A stretch of 38,652 bases of DNA. It comes from Prochlorococcus sp. HOT208_60m_813L03 (lineage in GTDB: Bacteria; Cyanobacteriota; Cyanobacteriia; PCC-6307; Cyanobiaceae). Every line of letters begins with the position of its first letter. Position 1 is the first letter of the stretch. Position numbers and translations under genes: made by a program. This document shows, piece by piece, positions 28,124 through 38,652 of the stretch. Below the pieces are notes generated by a model. The model made no database searches and was not told the origin of the DNA. It worked only from the letters and a program-made list of their open reading frames with translations. Location of the stretch: contig MWOQ01000190.1 of assembly GCA_002026145.1 (NCBI GenBank), forward strand, positions 1 to 38,652. Reading direction: 5' to 3'.

Positions 28124-29647
28124 ATGCCTTCAACTTTAAGTAATCCTCTAAGATTAGGTTTACGGCAGGAAAGAGTCATATCTCCACAATGCTTAGTAAT
28201 ATTTGGCGCTAGTGGAGACCTTACTCATAGAAAATTAATACCAGCCTTATTTGAACTCCATTTGCAAAGAAGAATTCCCAGTGAATTTGGAATAGTTGGT
28301 TGTGCTAGGAGACCTTGGACTGATAATGAGTTTAGAGAAAAGATGAAAGTAAAGCTATCAAATCAAATATCCGGGAAAGAAAAGGAATGGGAACAATTTT
28401 CTAATTATCTTTTCTATGAACCAGTTGACTTACAGCAAAGGGATCATGTAGTAAGGCTATCTAGAAGATTAAATGAAATTGATAAAACACAAGCTACGCA
28501 TGGGAATAGAACATTTTATTTATCAGTATCTCCGAATTTCTATGCAAGTGGATGTAAAGCTCTTAAAGCAGCTGGCCTTTTAGATGACCCTAAGAAAAGT
28601 CGTTTAGTGATTGAAAAACCTTTTGGAAAAGATTATTCAAGTGCAAAAAAATTGAATAAGATCGTTCAAAGTTGCGCTGAAGAAAGTCAAATTTATAGGA
28701 TTGATCATTATTTAGGTAAAGAGACAGTTCAGAATATTCTTGTTTTGAGGTTTGCTAACACTATTTTTGAACCAATCTGGAACAGGAATTATATATCAAG
28801 TGTCCAAATTACTTCATCTGAAACAGTGGGTGTTGAAGATAGAGCAGGTTATTACGAAAGCTCTGGAGCTTTAAGGGATATGCTTCAAAATCATATGACT
28901 CAAATGCTTGCTGTTACTGCTATGGAACCTCCCGGAAAGTTTGAACCAGAAGCAATAAGAAATGAAAAAGCTAAGGTTCTTCAAGCTTCAAAACTTGCTG
29001 ACGAAAATGAACCATGGAAATGTTGCATAAGAGGTCAATATGGGGAAGGAGGAAATATTTTAAATCGACTCAAAGGATATAGGCAGGAAGATGGTGTTGA
29101 TTGTAATAGCACAACAGAAACTTTTATTGCGACAAAAGTTTTCGTTGATAACTGGCGTTGGCAAGGGGTTCCTTTTTATTTGAGAACAGGTAAAAGGCTA
29201 CCTAAAAGACTTGGTGAAATAGTCTTGACTTTTAAAGACGTTCCTGTTCATTTATTTGAATCAACAATAATAAATCCTGCCCCAAATCAACTTATCCTTA
29301 GAATTCAACCAAATGAAGGTGCCACTTTCAAATTTGAGGTAAAATCTCCTGGTTCTGGAATGAAATCAAGACCTGTTGAGATGGAATTTTCTTATGCTGA
29401 ATCATTTGGAGAACCCTCAGATGAAGGCTATGTAAGATTATTAGCTGATGCAATGCTTTCTGACCCAACCCTATTTACTCGAAGTGATGAAGTAGAGGCA
29501 GCCTGGAAACTCTATACGCCATTAATAGAATTGATGGATAATTCTCCTTGGAAGTTACCTATTTATAACTATGAATCTATGACATGGGGACCTCCTGAGT
29601 CTGATCAATTAATTTCAAAAGATAATATTTTCTGGCGTAGACCTTAA
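28124..29647 (+). CDS. zwf: Glucose-6-phosphate 1-dehydrogenase
   Basis: First enzyme of the oxidative pentose phosphate pathway, the main NADPH source in the dark. The coenzyme loop GASGDLTHRKLIPA is at residues 28-41, and the substrate/catalytic motif RIDHYLGKE spans 192-200 with H195. The downstream EKPFGKD (before it) and RTGKRLP blocks are also typical. The length of 507 residues is normal. It is followed after 2 nt by opcA, whose product is needed for its full activity in cyanobacteria. In cyanobacteria the pair is under night-time and redox control. Confidence 0.98.
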   Translation: MPSTLSNPLRLGLRQERVISPQCLVIFGASGDLTHRKLIPALFELHLQRRIPSEFGIVGCARRPWTDNEFREKMKVKLSNQISGKEKEWEQFSNYLFYEPVDLQQRDHVVRLSRRLNEIDKTQATHGNRTFYLSVSPNFYASGCKALKAAGLLDDPKKSRLVIEKPFGKDYSSAKKLNKIVQSCAEESQIYRIDHYLGKETVQNILVLRFANTIFEPIWNRNYISSVQITSSETVGVEDRAGYYESSGALRDMLQNHMTQMLAVTAMEPPGKFEPEAIRNEKAKVLQASKLADENEPWKCCIRGQYGEGGNILNRLKGYRQEDGVDCNSTTETFIATKVFVDNWRWQGVPFYLRTGKRLPKRLGEIVLTFKDVPVHLFESTIINPAPNQLILRIQPNEGATFKFEVKSPGSGMKSRPVEMEFSYAESFGEPSDEGYVRLLADAMLSDPTLFTRSDEVEAAWKLYTPLIELMDNSPWKLPIYNYESMTWGPPESDQLISKDNIFWRRP

Positions 29648-29649
29648 AA

Positions 29650-30951
29650 ATGAAACCTCAACTAACACTCCAAACCCCTTTAGAGTTGCCTTATCAGGAA
29701 ATTTCTAATTACCTTAATAAATTATGGATTTCAGAAGACAATGATAATAGTGGAGCAAATACTTTTACATTAATGGTCTGGCAGCCTGCTTGGCTAGAAC
29801 AGTGTTTGGTTCAAAAAGGATTAGTAAATGGACCAATTACTGGAAACTTAAGTTCAGAGATAATTAAAGTTGCTAAAAAATTTATATTAGATCAAGGACT
29901 TCCCATCAGTACTTCCCTTAATAGTGAAGAATTATTGAATTTGTTGAAGAAAAATTTATCTAATAAAGACTTTGAGGATTTTAGAGGACAATTTTTTGAA
30001 TCATCAATAAGTACATTAAATCCAAGAAGATTAATAACTCTAGCGCCAACATTAAATAAAAATTCAGATATCAAAACTTTTGTTTCCGCTTACTGTCCAT
30101 TAAGTGATACTCCAGCTATGCAACCTATATGTGGGGATTTAGTTGTTATAAGGGGGGACTCGGCCTCAATATCTAATAAAGGATTAAAAATAATTGATGA
30201 ATTATCAATTGATGAATTACCTTTATGGTTGTGGTGGAATGGAAGCTTGGATGAATCGCCTGAAATCTTTGAATATTTTACTAATTATGGTCTAAGGTTA
30301 ATAATTGATACTGCTCTTGGATCGCCTCAAAGATGCTTAAAAGTTTTAGATCAATTAAATAATTCAAATAAAGCTATTAATGATTTGAATTGGGTTAGAT
30401 TGAAAAATTGGAGGGAATCATTGGCAATGATTTTTGATCCGCCCTCAAGGAGGCCAATTTTAGATCACATTACCGATATTGACATTGACATTGCGGGAGA
30501 TCATATTATTCAAGCTTTGTTTTTGATTTCATGGATTAGCGATAAACTTGGTTGGTCTTTTCTAAGAGTTGAAAGGAATATTGAATCAATAAAAATAGAA
30601 TTTGAAAGAACTAATGGCGAAATAATTTCTGCATCAATTAATCCCTTATCTTTGGGAAATCCAAGTATTCATTTAGGACAAGTTATTGGATTGAGGCTGA
30701 TTTCAAAAATTAGTGAGGTTCAAAAAAATAACACTTGTGTAATACTTGGATGTGAATCAGTGGAATGTATGAGACTTGAGGCCGGGGGAATGGCTAATAT
30801 GGAATTAATAGAACAAGTTGTCCCAAATTCTTTTTCTACATCAGAGTACGATGTTAGTAAATTATTGGGAAGTAGTAGAGGTAATACTAGTCCTCTTTTT
30901 GAAAATTCTATTAAAATAGCTCTTCAAATATTTAATGGTTTTAATAACTAA
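29650..30951 (+). CDS. opcA: Glucose-6-phosphate dehydrogenase assembly/activation protein OpcA
   Basis: OpcA is an allosteric effector and assembly factor that activates Zwf and mediates thioredoxin control in cyanobacteria. The 433-residue protein fits the family in length and in blocks such as NTFTLMVWQP near residue 37, RRLITLAPT near 120, DLPLWLWW-like DELPLWLWWNG near 190, and a C-terminal LILGCESVECMRLEAGG-like region. The position directly after zwf (2 nt) is the classic cyanobacterial arrangement and is strong support. cbiA follows after 3 nt. Confidence 0.95.
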   Translation: MKPQLTLQTPLELPYQEISNYLNKLWISEDNDNSGANTFTLMVWQPAWLEQCLVQKGLVNGPITGNLSSEIIKVAKKFILDQGLPISTSLNSEELLNLLKKNLSNKDFEDFRGQFFESSISTLNPRRLITLAPTLNKNSDIKTFVSAYCPLSDTPAMQPICGDLVVIRGDSASISNKGLKIIDELSIDELPLWLWWNGSLDESPEIFEYFTNYGLRLIIDTALGSPQRCLKVLDQLNNSNKAINDLNWVRLKNWRESLAMIFDPPSRRPILDHITDIDIDIAGDHIIQALFLISWISDKLGWSFLRVERNIESIKIEFERTNGEIISASINPLSLGNPSIHLGQVIGLRLISKISEVQKNNTCVILGCESVECMRLEAGGMANMELIEQVVPNSFSTSEYDVSKLLGSSRGNTSPLFENSIKIALQIFNGFNN

Positions 30952-30954
30952 TAG

Positions 30955-32346
30955 ATGCCTTGTGTAATATCTTCTCCTTCAACCGATAGTGGAAAAACTA
31001 CATTATCGCTTTTACTATCTTGTTGGGCATTCTCAAAAGGTATAAAGATACAAACTTTCAAGGTTGGCCCAGATTATCTTGATCAACAACAACTTAGTTC
31101 AATTGGCCAACCTATTTGTAGGAATTTGGATATTTTTTTAAGTGGTGAGGAGTGGGTTCAAGAAAGTTTTTTAAAACATTCTTTGAAATCTGAATTCTCA
31201 TTAATTGAAGGAGCAATGGGTCTATTTGATGGATTAGGGTCAACAACCTATTCCAGCACGGCAAATATCTCTAAACTTCTCAATGCTCCAATAATTTTTA
31301 TTGTTAATGCTAGAGGTCAAGTAGCTTCTCTTTTGGCAACTATTCGAGGTTTTAGAGATTTTGACAGTGAGTTGTCAATAGCAGGAATTATATTTAACAA
31401 CGTTAATTCAGATAGACATAAAAAATTAATCAAAGAAGTTTTTAAAAATGAAGAAATCGAAATTCTAGGTTTTTTGCCATCTGATTCAAGAATAACCTTA
31501 AAAAAAGCTAATTTAGGTTTGATATCTCCAATGGATAATGGAAAAGAAATTGATGTTGAATATTTTGCAAATTTCGCCGAAAGAAACCTTGATGTATTTT
31601 CTCTAATTAAATTCCTGAAATCTCCTCAAAAAAAAGTATTTAATTCTATCAATTTTAAAGATTTCAAAATTGACAAAAGTAAACCTATCGCAATTGCAGA
31701 AGATAAAATCTTTCATTTTCAATACCCTGAAACTAAGGAGTTTTTGAGTGAAATAGGTATTCCATTGATTTCATGGAGTATTTATGATGATGAAGAAATA
31801 CCAAATGAGGCTTCTTCTTTAATTCTTCCTGGAGGATTCCCTGAAAAATATGCTCATCATATAAGTAATTCTACAAAAAGCTTAAATTCGTTAAGGAAAT
31901 TTCGAAAAAATGGATTTATATATGCTGAGTGCGGTGGGATGATGATTTTAGGAGACTTCATAAAAGATGAAAATGGTAATAATCATAAAATGAGTGGCAT
32001 CCTGCCTTTTAGATCAAAAAAAAGTAAACTTTCAGTAGGTTATAGATACATTAAGGGTTTAAAAGATACTCCTATAATTAAACAAAATCAATTAATTAGA
32101 GGACATGAATTCCATTATTGGGAAATTGAAAATAATTTATCTGAACTTGATTTTGGGAAAGCTGAACATCAGAAGAAAATTTCTTCCCCTTGGAAAATTA
32201 AATCTTGGGAAACGGAATACAAAGAAGAAGGATTTTTTGATGAAAAATTACATGCAAGTTGGATTCACTTACATTTGCCAAGTTCTCCAGAGGTTGCAAA
32301 AAACTTTATAGATGCCACCCAAATTACTTTTTCAAGGCATTCTTAA
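30955..32346 (+). CDS. cbiA: Cobyrinate a,c-diamide synthase
   Basis: Amidates cobyrinate at positions a and c in corrinoid (B12/pseudocobalamin) synthesis, using glutamine and ATP. The N-terminal P-loop STDSGKTTL (about residues 8-16) begins an ATP-binding dethiobiotin-synthetase-like domain with KVGPDYLDQ and EGAMGLFDGLGS. The C-terminal glutamine amidotransferase domain has its Cys at C326 in YAECGGMM and the late WIHLHLP block. The length of 463 residues is typical. It begins 3 nt after opcA and its stop overlaps the convergent DUF212 gene by 4 nt. Also called cobB in some naming schemes. Confidence 0.95.
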   Translation: MPCVISSPSTDSGKTTLSLLLSCWAFSKGIKIQTFKVGPDYLDQQQLSSIGQPICRNLDIFLSGEEWVQESFLKHSLKSEFSLIEGAMGLFDGLGSTTYSSTANISKLLNAPIIFIVNARGQVASLLATIRGFRDFDSELSIAGIIFNNVNSDRHKKLIKEVFKNEEIEILGFLPSDSRITLKKANLGLISPMDNGKEIDVEYFANFAERNLDVFSLIKFLKSPQKKVFNSINFKDFKIDKSKPIAIAEDKIFHFQYPETKEFLSEIGIPLISWSIYDDEEIPNEASSLILPGGFPEKYAHHISNSTKSLNSLRKFRKNGFIYAECGGMMILGDFIKDENGNNHKMSGILPFRSKKSKLSVGYRYIKGLKDTPIIKQNQLIRGHEFHYWEIENNLSELDFGKAEHQKKISSPWKIKSWETEYKEEGFFDEKLHASWIHLHLPSSPEVAKNFIDATQITFSRHS

Positions 32347-32822
32347 TTTATTATTAAATCAAATATTTTGAGAGGAGAACCTAAAAAAAACATTCCGGGC
32401 AAAGTGATTAATGGTCCTAAAAAACTCCCCACAATGACCTCAATTTTTGTATGACCTAGGGTTTCTTTTAACAGTAATTCAGATTGTGGGTCTAGTTTTT
32501 TTGATAATTTATTAATTTCTGCAGCTTGAACCCCAGCTGATTTTCGAACACCACTTGCGTCATACATAACTATTAGTGCTACAGCAACTGATAATGCAAA
32601 TATTGAGCTATCAAATCCTAATTCATACCCTATACCAGATGTAGCGCCAGTTATTAATGCGGAATGACTTGAGGGCATACCACCTGTCTCGAACATAATT
32701 CCAAATCTTATCTCTCCAGTTGAAAAGAAATTGAATACGATTTTAAAAAATTGAGCTAGCAAACAGGATAATAGGCTCCAGAAAAGTACTGAATTATTAA
32801 AAAAGGGAAAAAACTCAGACAT
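32343..32822 (-). CDS. Divergent PAP2-family membrane protein (DUF212)
   Basis: A 159-residue membrane protein of the divergent acid-phosphatase/vanadium-haloperoxidase-related family. The block GGMPSSHSALITGATSGIG (about residues 48-66) holds the conserved PSSHS, and MYDASGVRKSAGVQAAEIN (about 105-123) is the second hallmark. Four or five hydrophobic segments are visible. A lipid-phosphate role is often suggested, but the classic PAP2 catalytic set is incomplete and no function is proven. It starts 13 nt after crtE, so it may be co-transcribed with folD and crtE, a neighbourhood I recall as conserved in cyanobacteria. A link to prenyl diphosphate metabolism is an inference. Confidence 0.9.
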   Translation of the reverse strand: MSEFFPFFNNSVLFWSLLSCLLAQFFKIVFNFFSTGEIRFGIMFETGGMPSSHSALITGATSGIGYELGFDSSIFALSVAVALIVMYDASGVRKSAGVQAAEINKLSKKLDPQSELLLKETLGHTKIEVIVGSFLGPLITLPGMFFLGSPLKIFDLIIN

Positions 32823-32835
32823 AAATTACAAAAAA

Positions 32836-33738
32836 TTATCTGTCTCTATTTGTAATAAAGTCGGCTAAAGATATTAAATACTTTGCATCTGCACCCCAAG
32901 GTTCAATTGCTTTTTTTGCTTTTTCAACTAAATCAAATGCTCTTTTCTTTGACTCCTCCATTCCAAGTAATTTAGGGTAAGTAGTTTTGTCCGCTAAAAG
33001 ATCTTTGCCGGCAGTTTTACCAAGCTTTTCACTGCTGGAAGTTAAATCAAGAATATCATCTATTATTTGGAAGGCTAAACCAATTCCCTCTGCGTATATT
33101 GTTAGAGCTTGTAAAAGTTTTTCGTTAGCCCCCGCGATCATCGCGCCTGTTCTTACGCAGGCCTTTAATAAAGCCCCAGTCTTGTGAAGATGAATATATT
33201 CGAGAGTTTCAAGATCGACTTCTTTGCCTTCGCATTCCAAATCAACAACTTGTCCTCCGACTAGGCCTGGTGCACCAGCAACAAGTGATAATTCGCCAAC
33301 AACATTTAATAATCTATTTGGATCGACTCCAGGACTTCTTAAAGAGACCATTTCAAAGGCCCTTGTTAATAAAGCATCGCCTGCGAGAATAGCTATTGCA
33401 TCTCCATATACTTTATGATTTGTCGGCATACCTCTTCTCAGGTCATCATTATCCATGGCGGGTAGATCATCATGAATCAAGGACATTGTATGGATCATTT
33501 CTATTGCTACCGCAGTAGGAACTGCAAGAGAGGGTTCTCCTCCAGCCAAAGAGCAAGATGCTAAGCATAAAATTGGACGTATTCTTTTCCCTCCAGCTAA
33601 GAGGGAATATCTCATTGATTCTCTTAATATTTCTGGATTCTCAGGGCCTAAGGAAAAATCAAGTGCTTCTTCAACAACCTTTTTTGTGTTTTTAAGATAT
33701 TTTTCAAAATCAGAAATACTATTTATAACTTCATTCAT
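32836..33738 (-). CDS. crtE: Geranylgeranyl diphosphate synthase (short trans-prenyltransferase)
   Basis: Makes C20 prenyl diphosphate for carotenoids, the phytyl chain of chlorophyll and quinones. GGKRIRP is at 49-55. The first Asp-rich motif is DDLPAMD (90-96) and the second is DDILD (227-231). The 300-residue length fits cyanobacterial CrtE. Farnesyl-specific IspA cannot be excluded by motifs alone, but one multi-product GGPP synthase is usual in Prochlorococcus. It starts 36 nt after folD and precedes the PAP2-like gene by 13 nt. Confidence 0.95.
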   Translation of the reverse strand: MNEVINSISDFEKYLKNTKKVVEEALDFSLGPENPEILRESMRYSLLAGGKRIRPILCLASCSLAGGEPSLAVPTAVAIEMIHTMSLIHDDLPAMDNDDLRRGMPTNHKVYGDAIAILAGDALLTRAFEMVSLRSPGVDPNRLLNVVGELSLVAGAPGLVGGQVVDLECEGKEVDLETLEYIHLHKTGALLKACVRTGAMIAGANEKLLQALTIYAEGIGLAFQIIDDILDLTSSSEKLGKTAGKDLLADKTTYPKLLGMEESKKRAFDLVEKAKKAIEPWGADAKYLISLADFITNRDR

Positions 33739-33774
33739 TTTATACCTTTAGTAAAAAAAATTTCATAATGGAGC

Positions 33775-34671
33775 TTATGGCAAAAGGTCATTAAGAGTTG
33801 ATGATAAACCAAATTGTTTTTGCCAGCTAAAAATAGTATTTACAAGTAACATTGTTACTGTCATTGGCCCGACACCTCCTGGTACGGGTGTGTAAGCAAA
33901 TACTTTTGAAATGACATCTTCTAATAATACATCGCCACATAATCTGGTTTGATTTTTATCGAAACTTTTTAATCTATGTATTCCAACATCAATAATTACT
34001 GCTCCCTCTTTAACAAAACTCGAATCTACAAGATTGGGTTTTCCTGCGGCCGCAATTAGTATGTCAGCTTCTCTACAGACTTTTTTCAAGTTTAATGTTT
34101 TTGAATGAGTCATTGTTACCGTGCCATTTAGATTCAACAACATTAGCGATAGTGGTTTCCCAACAAGTAAACTTCTTCCAATTACAACAATTTTCTTACC
34201 TTCAATTGTAATATTTTGGGATCTTAATAAATTAATAATTCCTGCTGGCGTACATGATCTCATCCCAGGCTCATTTTTCACTAATTTGCCGATGTTTATC
34301 TCATTTAATCCATCAACATCTTTTCTTGGATTGATATAACTTATAAGTCGCTGCTCATCAAACTTTCTGGGGATAGGAAGTTGTAGCAACATTCCATCAA
34401 TATCCTTATCAGAATTAAGTTTGATTATTAATTGTTCAACTTCTTTTTGCTCTACACTATCTTTTAGATGAAAGATAAAGCTCTTTATTCCAATCCTTGA
34501 ACATGCTTTTTCCTTGTTATTAACGTAAACACCACTCGCAGGGTCTTCCCCTATTCTTATTACAGCTAAGCCCGGAGCTCTTTTTGCAAATTTTTTATTA
34601 CTAGAGACATAATCATTTAATCTTTCTTCAATTTCAAGAGATAATTTTTTACCATCTAATTTTAATGACAT
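33775..34671 (-). CDS. folD: Bifunctional methylenetetrahydrofolate dehydrogenase / cyclohydrolase
   Basis: FolD interconverts methylene-, methenyl- and formyl-tetrahydrofolate. [14 protein letters not shown] (with the catalytic Lys of the Y-x-x-x-K motif), [30 protein letters not shown] and [15 protein letters not shown] are the family blocks. The length of 298 residues is normal. First gene of the minus-strand run folD-crtE-DUF212, and divergent from the HD-domain gene over 74 bp. Confidence 0.97.
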   Translation of the reverse strand: MSLKLDGKKLSLEIEERLNDYVSSNKKFAKRAPGLAVIRIGEDPASGVYVNNKEKACSRIGIKSFIFHLKDSVEQKEVEQLIIKLNSDKDIDGMLLQLPIPRKFDEQRLISYINPRKDVDGLNEINIGKLVKNEPGMRSCTPAGIINLLRSQNITIEGKKIVVIGRSLLVGKPLSLMLLNLNGTVTMTHSKTLNLKKVCREADILIAAAGKPNLVDSSFVKEGAVIIDVGIHRLKSFDKNQTRLCGDVLLEDVISKVFAYTPVPGGVGPMTVTMLLVNTIFSWQKQFGLSSTLNDLLP

Positions 34672-34745
34672 TTAGAAAAACATCTCCTTTTTACACCTAG
34701 CATGCCTATAATTCTAAATTATTCAAATAGATTTATTTATATTCT

Positions 34746-36221
34746 GTGCAAAACATCACAACTACCTTAAAGAAATTGTTTAATCTTTGGAGGCGAAGTC
34801 AAGTCCCAGTAAAACAACCAATTCAAATATCAAGAATAGATAATCTAATAATTTTCTTAGTATGCATTTTAATTTCAATAATTTCTTCTTATAAACTACT
34901 TCTTATCTCGCCTTTAAATATCGCAGATATTTTTTCTTGGTTTTTGACCTTTACTGAAATACTTATTATTTCCGGAGTTTTGATATTAGTTTCAAAAAAA
35001 GAGAATCCCACAATTTCTTCAAGACAGATTTTTTTGATCATTACTCTTCTTTTAGCAGTACAAGTTACGAAATTAGCCTTAGCTTCAACCATAAGTCCAT
35101 TATCTATGATAATTCCACCGGCATTAATAATATCTCAAGGAATGGGAAGCATAACAGCTTTAGCTTGGGTATCAATAGCGAGTCTTATTTGGCCTGAACC
35201 AGAAATTGTTATAAATAACAATTTATTTTTTATTTTATTAGTTTGTGCTTCAATAGTATCTCTTCTTGGAGGAAGAATAAGAAGTAGAGCTCAGTTACTT
35301 CAGCTATCAATTTTTGTCCCCCTAGGATCGTTCTTGAGTCAATGGATATTGATAGGTAAAGATAAAATATCTTTTATTAATAATAAGCAAGATTTTGTCT
35401 TAGTTAATGGGGATATATTTTCTGATTCCTTGCTATTGGCAATAGCTATGCTTTTTACAATTTTATTAATTCCTATTTTTGAATCGATATTCGGATTATT
35501 AACTAAAGCAAGATTGCTCGAATTGGCTGATAAGGAGAAACCTCTAATTAGAAGATTATCTCTAGAAGCTCCTGGTACTTTTGAACATACCTTACTTATA
35601 TGTGGTTTAGCAGAAGAAGCAACAAGAATGATTGGTGGTGATATTGATCTTATTAAAACTGGCGCGTTATATCATGATGTTGGGAAATTACATGCTCCTA
35701 ATTGGTTTATTGAAAATCAGGATGGTTCAAAAAATCCGCATGACGAATTAGATGATCCTATTAAAAGTGCAGAAGTATTACAGGCTCATGTTGATGAAGG
35801 ATTGAAATTTGCAAGAAAAAATAGACTACCTAAACCGATAGCTAATTTTATTCCTGAACATCAAGGTACCCTTAAAATGGGATATTTTTTCCAAAAAGCT
35901 AAAGAAAAAAATCTCGAAATTAATGAATTTTATTTTAGATACAAAGGCCCTATTCCTCAGTCCAAAGAAACGGCTATTTTAATGCTTGCCGATGGATGTG
36001 AAGCAGCACTAAGAGCTATGAATATTAATGCATCAGATAAAGAAGCTTCGAAAACAATTTCTAATATTATCTACTCGCGTATAAAAGATGGTCAATTAGA
36101 CGATAGTAATTTATCGAAAGGAGAAATCTTTCTAATAAAAAGGGCATTCTTGAATGTGTGGAAAAGAATTAGACACAGAAGAATTCAGTATCCAACTGGC
36201 AAGAATAATACTTTTTCTTAA
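34746..36221 (+). CDS. 7TM-HD phosphohydrolase, PgpH-like (candidate c-di-AMP phosphodiesterase)
   Basis: The 491-residue protein starts at GTG 34746 (no suitable ATG is nearby). About seven hydrophobic segments span residues 32-245, followed by a cytoplasmic HD domain with H281 (FEHTL), H310-D311 (YHDVGK), H348 (AHVDEG), H372 in EHQGT, and D416 (MLADGCEAALRA). These line up one for one with the metal ligands of the PgpH c-di-AMP phosphodiesterase, except that the second His of the HHGT block is Gln373. Compared with PgpH (~720 residues) the large extracellular sensor domain is missing. Function is inferred from family. See the matching finding. Confidence 0.85.
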   Translation: MQNITTTLKKLFNLWRRSQVPVKQPIQISRIDNLIIFLVCILISIISSYKLLLISPLNIADIFSWFLTFTEILIISGVLILVSKKENPTISSRQIFLIITLLLAVQVTKLALASTISPLSMIIPPALIISQGMGSITALAWVSIASLIWPEPEIVINNNLFFILLVCASIVSLLGGRIRSRAQLLQLSIFVPLGSFLSQWILIGKDKISFINNKQDFVLVNGDIFSDSLLLAIAMLFTILLIPIFESIFGLLTKARLLELADKEKPLIRRLSLEAPGTFEHTLLICGLAEEATRMIGGDIDLIKTGALYHDVGKLHAPNWFIENQDGSKNPHDELDDPIKSAEVLQAHVDEGLKFARKNRLPKPIANFIPEHQGTLKMGYFFQKAKEKNLEINEFYFRYKGPIPQSKETAILMLADGCEAALRAMNINASDKEASKTISNIIYSRIKDGQLDDSNLSKGEIFLIKRAFLNVWKRIRHRRIQYPTGKNNTFS

Positions 36222-36231
36222 ATTTCTATTT

Positions 36232-36624
36232 TTATAACCTAATACTTCTTCGATGTTTCGGATTACACCAATATATGAGAGCTAACGTACTTAATAATGT
36301 TGTTAAAAGAGTAAATCCACCAACTCCATAAATGTCTTGAAGAGTTATGAGCCTTACAACTGAATAAGGACCCATACCAGAAATTACCATTGATAAAGAT
36401 ACCAGAGTTAAAGTTACTCCCCATTTTCTCTCTGCTAAAAGAGCTGCTGAAGAAACTATTCCAACAATTGCAGCAGGCCATCCAATACTTATGGCAAGAG
36501 TTATATTCGCAACTTTTAGTGGAGGCCCATAACTTATTATTAAAGCGATTATTGGAAGTGCAATAATGTTGCCGATTAAGCCAGCCCACGAAAGTGCCCA
36601 ATATCCAAGTACTCTTTCTCTCAT
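36232..36624 (-). CDS. Small four-helix membrane protein, function unknown
   Basis: The 130-residue protein has about four hydrophobic segments (about residues 12-30, 38-62, 70-88 and 98-118) and a basic C-terminus (CNPKHRRSIRL). It reads MRERVLGYWALSWAGLIGN at the start. I do not recognise a characterised family. It lies 82 bp after leuA on the same strand and converges on the PgpH-like gene. A 112-codon frame on the same strand inside it is composed of improbable residues and is a shadow. Confidence 0.75.
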   Translation of the reverse strand: MRERVLGYWALSWAGLIGNIIALPIIALIISYGPPLKVANITLAISIGWPAAIVGIVSSAALLAERKWGVTLTLVSLSMVISGMGPYSVVRLITLQDIYGVGGFTLLTTLLSTLALIYWCNPKHRRSIRL

Positions 36625-36660
36625 TATTTACTGCTTTAACTATTAATTTAATCTACAATA

Positions 36661-36697
36661 TTAGGATGCTTTTTTTAATGCTACTTAATAATCCTAA
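36661..36697 (-). terminator. Weak inverted repeat in the leuA / membrane protein gap
   Basis: TTAGGAT (36661-36667) and ATCCTAA (36691-36697) form a perfect 7-bp inverted repeat with a 23-nt loop just after the leuA stop on the minus strand. It is not followed by a clear T-tract, so its role as a leuA terminator is weakly supported. Confidence 0.25.
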
Positions 36698-36706
36698 GAA
36701 AATAAT

Positions 36707-38347
<1,641 letters not shown>

Positions 38348-38518
38348 CAGATGAAATAGCCTAAGCTTATTTTAAGCTAATTAAAAAAATTTGACTAGAT
38401 TTAGCTCAATAAAAATTTGAAGAAAGTTTATAACTTAAATAATATTGGTTAAAATTCTGAAAAAAAAAATCAAATACTTAAATTTTTAAAGTATTCTTTT
38501 AGGATTAAAGCCTCGTAT

Positions 38519-38545
38519 TATAAAAAATAATTTCGATTTTTTATA
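38519..38545. repeat. Perfect 10-bp inverted repeat between leuA and the GH57 gene
   Basis: TATAAAAAAT (38519-38528) and ATTTTTTATA (38536-38545) are exact reverse complements with a 7-nt spacer (AATTTCG). The repeat ends 26 bp before the GH57 start codon. It could be an operator or part of the 5' leader, but the pure A/T arms make a chance occurrence plausible in this DNA. Confidence 0.5.
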
Positions 38546-38571
38546 GAACTATAGGCATATATTTAAAAAGT

Positions 38572-38652
38572 ATGAATGGGCAATACTCTAAAAATAATGT
38601 TTTAGGCCAGTTAGCGATAGTTTTACATGCTCATCTACCTTATGTCAGAAAA
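38572..38652 (+). CDS. GH57 family glycoside hydrolase (5' 27 codons; continues past window)
   Basis: A frame opens at ATG 38572 and runs to the last base. The encoded LGQLAIVLHAHLPYVRK contains the HxHxPYV motif that opens GH57 domains (the first conserved region of GH57 branching enzymes and amylases). In cyanobacteria the closest annotated genes are GH57 1,4-alpha-glucan branching enzyme-like proteins (with DUF1957), acting on glycogen. Only the N-terminus is in view, so the exact activity cannot be set. It is divergent from leuA. Confidence 0.8.
   Translation, partial: MNGQYSKNNVLGQLAIVLHAHLPYVRK

Noticed and set aside
36263..36601. 112-codon frame on the minus strand, rich in Ser, Asn, Cys and Trp
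   Set aside because: It lies in another frame of the 130-aa membrane protein gene, has an implausible composition, and the longer frame has clear transmembrane periodicity.

Overview
The window reads as a piece of the core chromosome of a high-light-adapted Prochlorococcus (marine picocyanobacterium). The basis is the strongly A+T-rich sequence, very tight gene packing, a full set of cyanobacterial house genes (psbP-like lipoprotein, petH, sasA, opcA next to zwf, crtE next to folD, ClpC), an FNR without a phycobilisome-linker domain, and protein sequences that look like the HL clade. The assignment to genus rests on recognition of gene content and protein style, not on a database search.

Layout. 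1-3387 (+): the 3' part of a DEAD-box RNA helicase, a small putative secreted Cys protein, and an ABC exporter. 3403-3960 (-): a PsbP-family lipoprotein. 4064-5566 (+): recR-lipA. 5563-11135 (-): a compact six-gene run, transcribed lysA, cdaA (diadenylate cyclase), uppS, bioB, trhO, unknown. 11223-11663 (+): rimI. 11843-16382 (+): clpC, a GldA-like dehydrogenase and an alpha/beta hydrolase. 16395-18659 (-): an Orn/Lys/Arg decarboxylase and cdsA. 18724-20977 (+): a UbiB-family kinase-like protein and a RodZ-like HTH membrane protein. 20991-22511 (-): malQ. 22757-23752 (+): prs. 23768-24814 (-): a secreted unknown and a CpeS-like protein. 24921-26152 (+): sasA and tRNA-Glu(UUC). 26170-26706 (-): a SRPBCC protein. 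26886-32346 (+): petH, zwf, opcA, cbiA/cobB. 32343-34671 (-): folD, crtE, a DUF212/PAP2-like gene. 34746-36221 (+): a PgpH-like 7TM-HD phosphohydrolase. 36232-38347 (-): leuA and a small membrane protein. 38572-end (+): the first 27 codons of a GH57 enzyme.

How the genes work together. Two themes stand out. First, second-messenger and cell-wall functions: a c-di-AMP synthase (CdaA) sits between the diaminopimelate decarboxylase and the undecaprenyl-PP synthase genes, and a PgpH-like candidate c-di-AMP phosphodiesterase lies 25 kb away. Both carry a substitution in a normally conserved catalytic motif. Second, night-time and redox carbon flow: the clock output kinase SasA, FNR, G6P dehydrogenase with its activator OpcA, 4-alpha-glucanotransferase and a GH57 glucan enzyme.

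No gap exceeds 300 bases. The longest are 22512-22756 (245 bp) and 38348-38571 (224 bp). I see no IS element, prophage, CRISPR array, rRNA or genomic-island signature. This is mostly ordinary core genome, and nothing in it is plainly a wholly new system. The strongest leads are the variant c-di-AMP enzymes, the membrane-anchored FNR, and a few unassigned small proteins.
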